Source: Silene conica
Lineage: Eukaryota; Streptophyta; Magnoliopsida; Caryophyllales; Caryophyllaceae
Assembly (NCBI GenBank): GCA_029255685.2
Contig: CM055316.2
Span: 70,385,237-70,449,236, forward strand
DNA: 64,000 bases
Direction: 5' to 3'
Part shown: piece by piece, positions 44,001 through 52,301 of the stretch
Layout: every line of letters starts with the position of its first letter
How positions within the stretch are numbered: the stretch's first letter is position 1
Made by a program: the position numbers and the translations under genes
Notes under the pieces: generated by a model
What the model was told of the DNA's origin: nothing
Database searches by the model: none
The model's input: only the letters and a program-made list of their open reading frames with translations

Positions 44001-46902
44001 CAGCAGCCACCTGCTCAGCTCTACGACCACGCACAAAATTTTTCTCAACGGCTATCTTTAACAAAAACAGACATACATGAAGTCATATGATTATAAGAAT
44101 TGTGTGTTCCTCAAAAATAGGCACAGTTTTGTACAACTCACTTCATAAAATCGCGCGGAAGGTTTAGCTAGATAGTCTCCATCACCAACGCCCATGTTCT
44201 GAACCATTTCATAAATGAAGTCATAGGCTGCAGCAAGAAACAGAAAAATAGTCATGCCTTGAAGTCGTACAGCCATATTTGATAAAATAACCCTAATCCA
44301 GTTGTCTACCCGGCACACAGACAATTTTCATTATGAAACACGCGGCTAATGGCCTGTGCAAGCGGTGCGCTTGAACAGGAGCAGGCAAATTTGTTTATTC
44401 GTGCTAAAATACTGTGGATTGCAGTTGGTCAAGTGTATTTAGTATATACCACTATACCTATAGGCATTTATTGTTCTCCTGGTCATGAGTTTGAGTATTT
44501 GACACTTCCTTTTTGCAATTTTTTTGTCTTTTAGTGATCCCCACCCTCAGCTAGCTTTTTTTGTAGAATTGATCAGCCTTCCCCAATTCATCAATTTAGG
44601 TAATCCTCCGTTTCCAATATGCACTCATAATACCGAAAAAAAAAAAGGGGTTCTAAATAATTTCCATTATAGCCCTGCAAGCCATTACTTTTCTAATGGT
44701 AGTAAAAATAAGAGTTATACCCAATTATAAAGTCCTACACTGGACATTTATAATCTCCCAATGTCCTTCTCTTTTGGTTTAGGCAGTGACAGAAACAGTG
44801 ACTTCATCCTTAACCTATTTATTTATGAGAGACTAAATTAAGTAGAAGACATGAAGAGGACGGGGGGTCTTCGTAAACAAGATAGCAACACAATGACCGC
44901 CGTGTGCAAAACTGTTGAACAAAATGTAAATAAGAGACAGCTACTGAACTACTTCATTAGAAATTTCATGAGAAAATTCCTGGAACTTGGCTTTTCGAGT
45001 AATACTTAAATCATGGCTAAAATTAGAGGCTTAGCGTGCATTATTTGAAACATGGCATCGCCTTGACCTCTCCTCCCAGGCTATTGAGGGATAAAAGGCT
45101 CTGTCTAAGGCTTGTTTGGGCTCTCTGAAGGCAAGATCCCATGTGATGATAAAAGTGTTTTAACTTGGTTGCCTCTAGCTCTTTTGTCCTTCACTAGTAA
45201 GAGTGTTTTAACTTGGTTGCCACTAGCTCTTTTGTCCTTGACTGGTTCTTGGGTGGCATTTAGCTTTTTCTTTGTTTGGGATGCGTTCAGTTCCACTTGC
45301 AAGACTTAAACATGTGCCAGTGGTTTAACAAATGAGAATTGAAGAATTCTTGAAGTACAGAAGCATGAAATCTGGCATCAACTATTATATGAATGAATAG
45401 TGGGAAGGAAAGATGACTGTGGCTTCAGACAAAGGAATCCATCTTCAATTTTCAGGGAATCAAGCAACGCCATTCTTTTTCATTTATGGAAATACAACAC
45501 TTCACGATAGCCTGGAGGCATGCTTGCTTTTGTGCTATCTGCTCCCAAGTTACATTAGCGACATTCAATTTAGACTGTCTAATTTAATTATATACTCTGT
45601 TAAAAAATAGTCCTGGGCAGAAGGTATTGTTTTGATCAAGCTGGAATATCATCGTGAATTTTCTGACAGACGGTCAGGTGTCCACACTAGCGATTCAGCC
45701 TCATAAGATAGATCTTAATAACCAACAAAAATCCAAAACCTCAATACGTAAAACAGAGAATAATCACAAAAAGTTTAACAAAGCATACTCAGAGCAAAGG
45801 ACTAATCAAATTTTGATACTTATGAGCACATACCCCTCCTCACTGTCCTTTCACGAGAAGCCGAATACTCTGATTCAATCCTCACATAAGAACCCCCCGC
45901 CTGGCTCTGTCAATCAAAAACCCACGATGACATCCCAAAACAAACAAAAAACATGGCATATGCAGACAAGTGAAGAACTTTTTCGGAATGGAGCGCCAAC
46001 CAGCCCAGCAGCATTCTTCGAGAATTGTACTTCCTCAGTGTAAATATCTTCGGATACAACTTTCCCACAGACAGTGCAACATCTAAATAGACGAGAAGGA
46101 TAATAAGCAAGGATGATCAAGACATCAAGAATGCAATCATCCATCACAATGTAACACTCAACCAAATGTCTTCTAGAGACAAAGTTGTTAACAAGTACAT
46201 AAACAAGCTTGTCTGGTTTTTACCGGTTAAACATTAAAAATATATAAGAGGAGAAAAGGGCTGACTAAGAAAACTAAAGCATGATGTCAAATATTAATAC
46301 ACCGATCCTTTGGAGCAGAACGAAGAATTTTATCAACATTAAATCTGATACTCCCCTTTTACAAAACAGGTATCCATTATTAGTCCTTTTTTAATCCAAG
46401 ATCGATAGCCTAACGCCCCTTGAGAAATACCTTCCCCGAATCCAAATAGAGTCGCAAAGTGTTATTGATCTTCACGAACTACAGCGACTACACTGGGGGG
46501 GTTGAGGCACAATTTACAATCATAATTGACATATACATTGCCATCCATGTCACAAAAGCAACAAGTAGAAACACGTATTTGAAGTACACATCATAAAATG
46601 AGATGTGAAAAGATACTCATGTAGACAATTAAGCACGAAACATATGTGCAGTCCTGAATTACATCGATCCTCATCCATACATAGTACAGAAGCGCACATA
46701 AACAGTTTATTGCAAAATCAGCAGTATAAAGAGGATGAAACAACAACGACAACGAACACACCGGAGAATCGACAAGTCCAATAAACAGGAAAATCAAACG
46801 GCAATCCGAAAAAGAAAGAAAGATGGAGTACATGTAGCCCAAATCAGTAGTTTGAATTTCTGTCATCTTCGTACAGCTGGTGCACCATGCCCTACGACTC
46901 AT
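26096..46902 (-). CDS. BRF1: BRF1-type TFIIIB subunit (RNA polymerase III initiation factor)
   Basis: A TFIIB-related factor that, with TBP and BDP1, recruits RNA polymerase III to tRNA and 5S genes. Nineteen exons on the minus strand: 46902-46832, 46082-46001, 45906-45834, 44227-44142, 44055-43979, 43179-43123, 42939-42827, 39509-39430, 38851-38765, 38590-38510, 37585-37424, 37346-37191, 36103-36049, 35953-35838, 34562-34482, 33481-33428, 26863-26789, 26625-26572 and 26278-26096. They total 1743 nt, 580 aa, with every phase closing. Zinc ribbon: Cys7-x2-Cys10 and Cys26-x2-Cys29. First cyclin fold about 75-155 (KNFVRGRRAEQVAAACLYIA), second about 175-270 (RDWMQTGRKPSGLCGAALY). CEH..HGLCEDCYTEF lies near 305-325. 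The BRF1-specific TBP-binding helix (VDAYLHNEQETQYKKMIWEK) lies at 433-459, and the tail is acidic. Exon 13's donor and exon 1 are the least certain. Introns 7 and 16 are swollen by transposons. Confidence 0.93.
28176..29362. repeat. Degenerate tandem array built on GTGTAACTTT
   Basis: Irregular copies of a unit containing GAGTGTAACTTTGATTTTTT, then AAGTCGATTTTG, then TAAAAATTTGAATTTATAT recur through this stretch. The last part (29212-29360) simplifies to about 22-bp units of the type CATTGAGAGTGTAACTTTGG. It lies in BRF1 intron 16 and has no coding signal. Confidence 0.7.
29568..31128. mobile_element. Solo LTR of a gypsy-type retrotransposon
   Basis: Starts TGTAATACCTCGGAAATTCG and ends GGGGGTGTTACA, a terminal pattern common in plant chromovirus LTRs. 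It is flanked by the perfect 5-bp duplication AACAT at 29563-29567 and 31129-31133. At 1561 bp with no internal coding region, it is a solo LTR left by LTR-LTR recombination. It lies inside BRF1 intron 16 and contains a 27-bp minisatellite. Confidence 0.85.
30435..30732 (+). repeat. 27-bp minisatellite, two unit types in series
   Basis: About five units of the type ATAATGGGTCTTGTGATTGG plus TGCGGAG are followed by about six or seven units of the type TTTATTTGGAGTTGGATCGG plus TGCGGAG. Both units are 27 bp and share the final GGTGCGGAG. Because 27 is a multiple of three, one frame stays open as MGLVIGAEI followed by FIWSWIGAE repeats. This is unlikely to be a real protein. Confidence 0.9.
31133..31333. 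mobile_element. Stowaway MITE abutting the solo LTR
   Basis: TACTCCCTCTAATTTAGAGT at the left end and ACTCTGAATCGGAGGGAGTA at the right end, extended by AATTGTTCC and GGAACAATT. 201 bp. The element at 47248-47451 is the same family. Its left TA overlaps the LTR target duplication. Confidence 0.88.
31479..32031. mobile_element. MITE with AGGGATATTCTA ends (Mutator-like?)
   Basis: GGGATATTCTACGGTGTACC at the left is answered by an imperfect complement, GGATACACAGTAGAATATCCC, at the right. The pairing continues inward over about 90 bp (GGTATACCCTTAAACT and AGTTTAAGGGCATACC). The 550-bp element is non-coding, in BRF1 intron 16. Confidence 0.8.
32811..33107. mobile_element. MITE with AGGGCTTGTTTGGTT ends
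   Basis: Perfect 15-bp inverted repeats AGGGCTTGTTTGGTT and AACCAAACAAGCCCT enclose about 270 bp of repeated CATGGGAAGTT / AACTTCCC words. TTA/TAG flanks would fit a Harbinger-type site, but this is not decisive. Confidence 0.8.
33218..33313. mobile_element. Very short palindromic MITE
   Basis: TAATCCCTCTTATTCAGCCT and AGGCTGAATAGGAGGGAGTA form nearly the whole 96-bp element, with TTCCCCTTTC/GAAAGGGGAA inside and a loop of about 25 bp. It would fold into one hairpin. Stowaway-like ends. Confidence 0.75.
34195..34320 (+). pseudogene. RNase H-like retroelement remnant
   Basis: The translation around 34196-34250 gives DNVIQLLHILRSS. A neighbouring frame then gives CFHEVNKLADFMANT, the C-terminal signature of the RVT_3-type RNase H domain seen also at 8061-8310. 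One frameshift separates the parts. It is antisense to BRF1, inside the intron between exons 15 and 16. Confidence 0.6.
34933..35344. mobile_element. hAT-like MITE with 8-bp target duplication
   Basis: The ends CATTGGCGGATCT and GCATCCGCCCCTC are imperfect inverted repeats of the common plant GGCGGATCC-type hAT termini. GTTGGGGG is duplicated exactly at 34925-34932 and 35345-35352. The interior contains a tRNA-like A-box/B-box pair (see findings). Confidence 0.72.
39753..40838. repeat. 543-bp direct tandem duplication
   Basis: The unit beginning ACTAAAACCTATTATTTTCT at 39753 is repeated from 40296 with few differences, mainly poly-A length. Each unit contains a piece of the outer element and the left terminus of the inner element, so the duplication happened after the nesting. 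Confidence 0.88.
39944..41339. mobile_element. Inner TIR element with exact 8-bp target duplication
   Basis: Starts GGATAATTTGTGAGAAACTA and ends TAGTTTCTCACAAATTATCC. Inverted repeats of more than 100 bp include ACATTTATGTCCATTTGTGA and its complement. TAAAAAAA is duplicated at 39936-39943 and 41340-41347; as a low-complexity 8-mer it is weaker evidence than usual. The left end occurs twice because of a tandem duplication. Confidence 0.78.
41803..42640 (+). pseudogene. LINE (non-LTR) reverse-transcriptase remnant
   Basis: Pieces of a plant L1-type ORF2 in order but in shifting frames: NWDFLQEAMMELNFPIKFV, then SKRKKGIRPRDPLSPYVFVL (RT domain, the family's GDPLSPYLFV block), then EYFGLRLNPKKTSI. 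After these come WSSILIWLGIHM and a tail like the zf-RVT region. The RT active-site YADD block is not recognisable. It is dead, in BRF1 intron 7, antisense to the gene. Confidence 0.78.
45155..45250. repeat. 48-bp unit, two tandem copies
   Basis: GTGTTTTAACTTGGTTGCC followed by TAGCTCTTTTGTCCTT occurs at 45155 and again 48 bp later with a few substitutions. It lies in the BRF1 intron between exons 3 and 4. Confidence 0.8.
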
Positions 46903-47247
46903 CTCTACAATATTGAATTAAAATTAGGGTTTAAGATACAAAAAAAATACAATCAGATTAAAAGAGGAAGAAGAAGAGTGAGTAGAATGAATGAATATCC
47001 ACAGGTTGACACTTGACAGTATGATTGCTTTACCGACTAGTAGTTGGTCGCCTGACGGCGACGTCGGCGGCGTATGCGACTGTAGAGACGGCGGCGGCGG
47101 AGTGAATGCCGGCGAAAAGGAGTGAACGGCGGCGGTTTTTTTGTGTAGGCTATGCGCTATGGGGATTGGTGAGTTTGTTCTTCAAAATTTTGGGAAACAC
47201 ATCTAGTTATTTATTTAAATATTTTTGCCAAAACAAAAAAAAAAATT

Positions 47248-47451
47248 GTCCTCCGAGTTCGAGGCGTAATAATGGTTCTTACTTTCTTTTTGGTGCGAGT
47301 TGAGTGGTGGTTCCTCTTTCCATTTTTAGTAACTTTTTTGTGGTTTAAAATCAATTTAGTGTGAGTTAGGGTGTTCTGTGTGGTTTAGAATCATTTTCTT
47401 ATTTTTTGTGCATAAAGGTAAAAGAATCATTACTATGACTCGGAGGGACTA
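47248..47451. mobile_element. Stowaway MITE (family of 31133-31333)
   Basis: TCCTCCGAGTTCGAGGCGTA at the left and TACTATGACTCGGAGGGACTA at the right are imperfect inverted repeats. The internal GTGTGGTTTAGAATCATTTT is the reverse complement of the matching stretch in the 31133 element. Confidence 0.7.
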
Positions 47452-47687
47452 GATTTTATTAACAAAAAATAGTATAGGTAGCGTGAGACAATCTTATAAT
47501 GTGAGATGTTTTCATTGTACAGAGAGACAACTCATTTATTAGCTTTAAATAAATATTTTTTTAATAAAAATGTTTCATCTCGCAATTGTTCTACTTTATC
47601 ATTTGTATAAAAAAAATGTATCATATATTTTGCGTAAAATAAAATTGTGTATCATTGAAATTTGTCATATACGGCTTTTAAATATAA

Positions 47688-47926
47688 GAGGTTGTTTGGT
47701 TGCCATTTCTAAAACACATGAATTGCAAATATCTGGACTTACAAAACATGGGTGGTTTGATTGCCATAATTTTTGCAAAATGGAGGAACCGACTTACATA
47801 CTCCCTTTGGTCATTCAAAGTTCACATGGATTTTAGTTCCTACATATCAATCAAACACTTTTCGAATTTGATGCAAGAACTTAATTCCTTAGGAAAATCA
47901 AGTTTTTAGATGAACCAAAAATCTCC
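47688..47926. mobile_element. MITE related to 10062-10272
   Basis: GAGGTTGTTTGGTTGCC at the left and GAACCAAAAATCTCC at the right are inverted repeats. Internal CAAGAACTTAATTCCTTAGG matches the 10062 element. Confidence 0.6.
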
Positions 47927-48781
47927 TAAAATTTCACAAAAGATTCAACTTTTTATGTTTAAAACCTTACCCTAAACCAATTTTGTCATTTATAAGTCAT
48001 ACATACTGTTTTGGTAAAATTTCTACCGGGTCAAGTTTATGTGTTGCGAGTCAAAGTACCAACCAATATTCGGATTTTACGTAAGAAACAAATATAGAGA
48101 ACAAAAGAAATAAGGAATGACACGAGAGGTTTTGGTGACGCGGAAAAACCCGTTGAGGGAAACAACCGCGGGGGGAACGGAATCCCACCAATATTTTTAC
48201 TATGATCGAGGATATTCACTGTTTGAAGACGGATTACAAGTATTTTGCGAAAGTAGTAAGTTTACAACGTATGAACTGAATGAATAAGAATGCCCTAGCT
48301 TTTATAGCTGCAGATTTGCATGTTCAACTGATTTGCTATGGTGCTGGAATGTAGGAGGGAATATAGGGGAATATCCCTTTAGGGTTTTGACCCATTCCCT
48401 TTCTCCAACAGCTCTTTTTCTACTCTGATCTGCGTCTGGTCTGCTTTTGATTTGCTTCTGGTCTGCTCCTTGTGGTGGGCTGCTTATTTATTTATCCTTG
48501 GGCCCAACAGTGAGATGTAAATTTTGGGCTAAACAATTTCCCCCAATTTCAGCCTAACATTGGCTTTAATTGGGCTGGAATTTCTTTTTACCTTTTGGGT
48601 ATTCTAGAATTTACGTGGGTGGTTGAGGAGGTGACACAACTGTTTTTAGCCGTCTTTTCTGCCCCACTTGCCCCACTCTTGCATTAACTGCTTGTCCCCT
48701 CAATATTTACTACTTCTTTTACTTTAACCTTTCACCTTTCAAATTTGAATTTACTTTCAAATTTCATCCACTTGCTTCCCT

Positions 48782-48788
48782 TATAAAT
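48782..48788 (+). promoter_or_regulatory. TATA box for the gene at 48930
   Basis: CTTATAAATACCC lies about 145 bp upstream of the start codon and is followed by a T/C-rich 5' leader (CTTTACCATCTTCTTGTCTT). Position and context fit a plant core promoter. Confidence 0.6.
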
Positions 48789-48929
48789 ACCCTTTTAACC
48801 GTGTTGTTTCACTTTTACCACTTTCAAAAAATTCACTTTATCTCTTACTTTCTTTACCATCTTCTTGTCTTTCTTACTTTCTTTCTCCGCTGTAAAAACT
48901 TTTTCACTGTTTCTCTTTAATAATTCATC

Positions 48930-50884
48930 ATGTCTGGTCCTGGGTCTTCTTCCGCTACTCCTTCCACTACTCCTGCTCCTGCTGGGTCTTCCGGATCTAC
49001 CCCTGCTTCGGGGGACTATTCTGGTCCTTTCCCGTCGCAGAAGTTGCTTGCGGCCAAGCATTTATGTGATTCTGCTTTCAACGAGTCCCATGCCTCTTTT
49101 ATCAAGCTTCGATTCGGATTTCCGGATAGGGTGGTCTATCACTTCCCTCTTGCTGGCGAGAAGGCCGATTTTGAGAGGGAAGGATGGACTTGTCTCTATG
49201 AATATCCTTTCCGTCTGGGTCTCAGATTTCCTTTTCCTAATTTGATTATCGATTTCCTGAAGTTAACCAAGCTAGCTATGTGCCAGATTGCTCCGCATGC
49301 ATGGAGGATCTTACTCAGTATTTGTGCTTTGAACCGTGAACGGGGGCTGAACATTGATTTGGCTGACTTGGGGCAGTGGTTCACCCCTCGTTCTCTGGGT
49401 CACTCTCAGTGTACCATTCGTAGCCATGACAATATGTCTTCTGCCATTATCTTTTCCACTACTCCAGATGATAGTAAGTGGTTTACCCGCTTTATTTTTG
49501 TCAAGATTGACACCCTTCCTCATTCTCCGGACTATATTTTCTCCAAGTGGCAGCCTGTGGAAGGTACTGGCTTTGCTCTGGCGTTTGATTTTCATTGCTT
49601 TATTGTTTTTGTCTGTTTCTGATAGCTTGTTAGTTTCCGTAGGGCGTAGCTTGGCTAAGCTTCCTGATTCCGCTGATCCCCCTACTTCCAAGGCCAAACT
49701 CCTGGACCTTCCTGCCGAGGAGAGGATGTTCTCCAAGCTGGTCCGGGATGCTGCTGTTCTGGTGGTGAAGAAGGAGGGTACGGTATTTTCGATGTTTTCT
49801 GTTTTCTTTGGGTGGATCTGCGTTTAGTCTGCTCTGATTTCTGCTGTCACCTTTTCAGGCAAGCCCAGAGTTGACGTAAGCAGGGTGATGCAGCTTCGCA
49901 GGAAAAGGTTGGCTTCTGGGGACGCGGGGTCCTCAAAGAAAACGAAGATGGACGTTGTTGAGGGGAGCTCTGCTGGAGCTGGGTCCAAGGCTGCCCCTAT
50001 TGAAGTTGACAATGTTGATCTTGTCCAGGAACCTGTTCCTGAGGCTCCCTATGTTGATCCTTCTCCTCTCAAGATTCGTCCCACCATTCCTACTCCTGGT
50101 TACAAGCCAGTACTGGAGCAGCTGCCTCTGCCATCCTCTGGAGAAGGTTCGTCATCTCCTGCTCTGCGCCTGGACCTCCCAGTGGATTTTGGTGGGTTCA
50201 GAACTAATCTCTGGCCTGCCTTGGACTCACTGCTTTTCCCCGCCTCTGCCTCTATTATGGAAACTCGTCCTTTCAAGGATTTGATCAGACGTACCGCGGA
50301 GGTTTCCTTTGAGGTAACCTTCTTTTTCTTCTTTCCCTTTTTTCCTTTTCTTTTCCTTTTCTTTTTTGTCTTTCCTGACCTGGTCTGGATTTCCAGGTTC
50401 TGGAGCTGTCACTTTGTGCCAAGCGACAGAGTGAAGCCTTGTTGGCTGAACTTCACTGTACGAAGGCGGCCCAATCTGAGGCTCTGAGGAGGAGACAGAA
50501 GGTGGAGAGGATGCAGGAGGCCCTGGCGAAGAAGGAGCGGGAGTTATCGGAGAAGCTGAGCTTGGAGGAGACCTTGAGGGAAAGTTTGCGGCAGGCTGTT
50601 GAGCGTTCTCGCCAGGATGTGGCTATGGGTCAGGAGATGCTCAAAGCTCAGGAGGAGGCTTCTCAGAACCAGCTAGCCACGGCTCACTCTAAGCTGGAGA
50701 GGGCCTTAACTTCAGAAGCGGATCTAGTGCTGAAGGTGGAGGCCCTAGAGCAAAAGAAGGCTGGTCTACAGAGGGCGTTAATTGAAGCTGTTGCTTATAC
50801 TGCTGTTGAGACCCGGGTAAAGTGTGTCCGGGAGTTCCAGGAGGGTAACCACACCACCTGGGACTTAGCTGCTTTGGAGAAGGC
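48930..50884 (+). CDS. 'Putative gypsy-type transposon' (PF04195-like) gene, cut by the copia insertion
   Basis: Exons 48930-49563, 49643-49777, 49859-50313 and 50397-50884 join in frame through GT..AG introns, about 570 codons so far. Residues 1-32 are Ser/Pro/Gly-rich. Residues about 50-130 hold a domain I recognise as the PF04195 type: FPDRVVYHFPLAGEKADF, EYPFRLGLRFPFPNLIIDFL, IAPHAWRILLSICAL. Then comes a linker with a basic stretch (RRKRLASGDAGSSKKTK), and from about residue 415 a long Lys/Glu/Leu coiled coil (EALAKKERELSEKLSLEETL). The molecular role of this family is unknown; it is usually annotated as transposon-associated. The copia LTR enters at 50885, replacing the C-terminus with about 20 foreign residues and a stop. 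The rest should lie beyond the right edge of the window. No stops in the four exons suggest that it was intact until the insertion. Confidence 0.72.
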
Positions 50885-52238
50885 TGTTAGAACACTTGAT
50901 GTTGATGATGCCAAGTTACTCCTAATCACTTCTAATGTCTTTTTCTAAGTGTTGTGATTAATAGCAAATGATATCAAGCTTGTGAATGATCAAAGACAAA
51001 TCAAGAAGAAGCCCCAAGATGCAAGAGAAGCAATCTAAGTCGAGTCTAGAAAGAGTGTTGTAAGCAAGGTAATTGATCATACTCATCTAAGTCATTAAAA
51101 GTGCAAAAGTCATGAAACAGTTCTCAGACTGTTGCATGACCTGTGTCTAGTGCTAGTTACGGAGATAATTTTCAAAGAGGATTTCAAATGTTTGAAATTG
51201 TTTTCAAAATATCAGCTTGTGTTTAAATAAATTATTATTTGAATCAAAGTTCAGAAAATCAAGTTGAAAATCTTATTCAAAGGAGACTTGGTCTTTGTGA
51301 AAGTAAAATCTTGCTTTATTTCCTCATTTAGCTAAGTGAGTTTCTCCATGAGGGAAAGTTGAATGCTTCCTTAGCTAAATGAGTGCAACATAGAGCCTTG
51401 TGTTTTTGACCAGTCCTTTTCCCCTCTTTGTCAAATTGATTCACCCTTTTACCCACCAAGTAAAGACAATCACATAGTTGTAAAAGGTGAAGAAAGCACA
51501 TGCTTTAGGGTTTCAAGGCCTTTGTATTTCGGCTATATATATGGACCCTTGGGTTCATTTATTGCCAAGACTTTTAGTGCATTCATTTCAAAACTTTGCA
51601 AAACTGATTTATGCTTCATTCTTCAAAGTTCTTTTGCAAATGTTTTCTAAGTTTTAAAGTCTTCAAAAAGGTTTTAACAAAGACATTATCTCCTAAGTAC
51701 TAGTAGCACTCTTAATGCCTAATGAGTATGTTCAAGGACCTTGTATTTAGATCTTAAATGAAGTCTCCATGTTCTTAAAAGAGAACCCTTGAGACATTGA
51801 TCTTGTAAACCAAAGGTAGAACATCAAAAACTCTTAGGGCGGAGTAGCTCTAAGTTTGAGTCAAGTCTTTGAGCGGAGTAGCTCGAAGCATTGCAACCGG
51901 AGTAGGTTGGCGAGTTGTCTTATTGTAATAGTTCTAGTTAAGCGGAGTAGCTTCTAAACTTTTAATAAGATAACGGTTGGACGTAGGCTCCGGAGTAGGA
52001 GCTGAACCAATTTTTTATATCGCCTGTTTATATTCTTGCTTATTCTCTTATCAATCTTTCGAATGCTTGCTACTTACGATAACTAGCAGGTCTGTGCAAC
52101 TGTTGCCTATACTGTTGCTCAGACTCTATCTTTCGTTGCTTGACTCTTAAACAATCAAGTTTAAATCAGAAATTTTGAAAAAGGTCACCTAATTCACCCC
52201 CTCCCCCTCTTAGGTGTTAAACTCGTTATGACTCTTCA
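50885..52238 (+). repeat. 5' LTR of the Sirevirus (1354 bp)
   Basis: TGTTAGAACACTTGATGTTG to a CA just before the primer site. It matches the 3' LTR over its first 1048 bp, with about seven substitutions and one 4-bp indel counted by eye. A TATA box (GGCTATATATATGG, about 51531) marks the likely promoter. Five CGGAGTAG words lie within 51840-52000. Confidence 0.92.
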
Positions 52239-52240
52239 AT

Positions 52241-52253
52241 TGGTATCAGAGCC
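52241..52253 (+). other. Primer-binding site, initiator tRNA-Met
   Basis: TGGTATCAGAGCC, complementary to the 3' end of plant initiator tRNA-Met, lies two bases after the LTR. This is the standard copia arrangement. Confidence 0.92.
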
Positions 52254-52301
52254 TCGTGCTCTTGATTTAGGTCTTACCACCAAAGAGAAAGATCCGTAGT
52301 C

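Larger units (their letters stand above)
46903..48929. other. BRF1 5' flank, MITEs and promoter of the downstream transposon gene
   Basis: A GCGGCG-rich stretch at about 47040-47140 probably covers the BRF1 transcription start and 5' UTR. Two MITEs follow (47248-47451, 47688-47926). From about 48100 the sequence looks like the 5' region of the gene at 48930, with a TATA box near 48782. Confidence 0.55.

Noticed and set aside
45654..46043. 129-codon plus-strand ORF
   Set aside because: It overlaps BRF1 exons 2 and 3 in antisense and has no recognisable domain.
48795..49061. Arg/Ser-rich minus-strand ORF resembling an SR protein
   Set aside because: It is the complement of the promoter leader and Ser/Pro-coding start of the gene at 48930.
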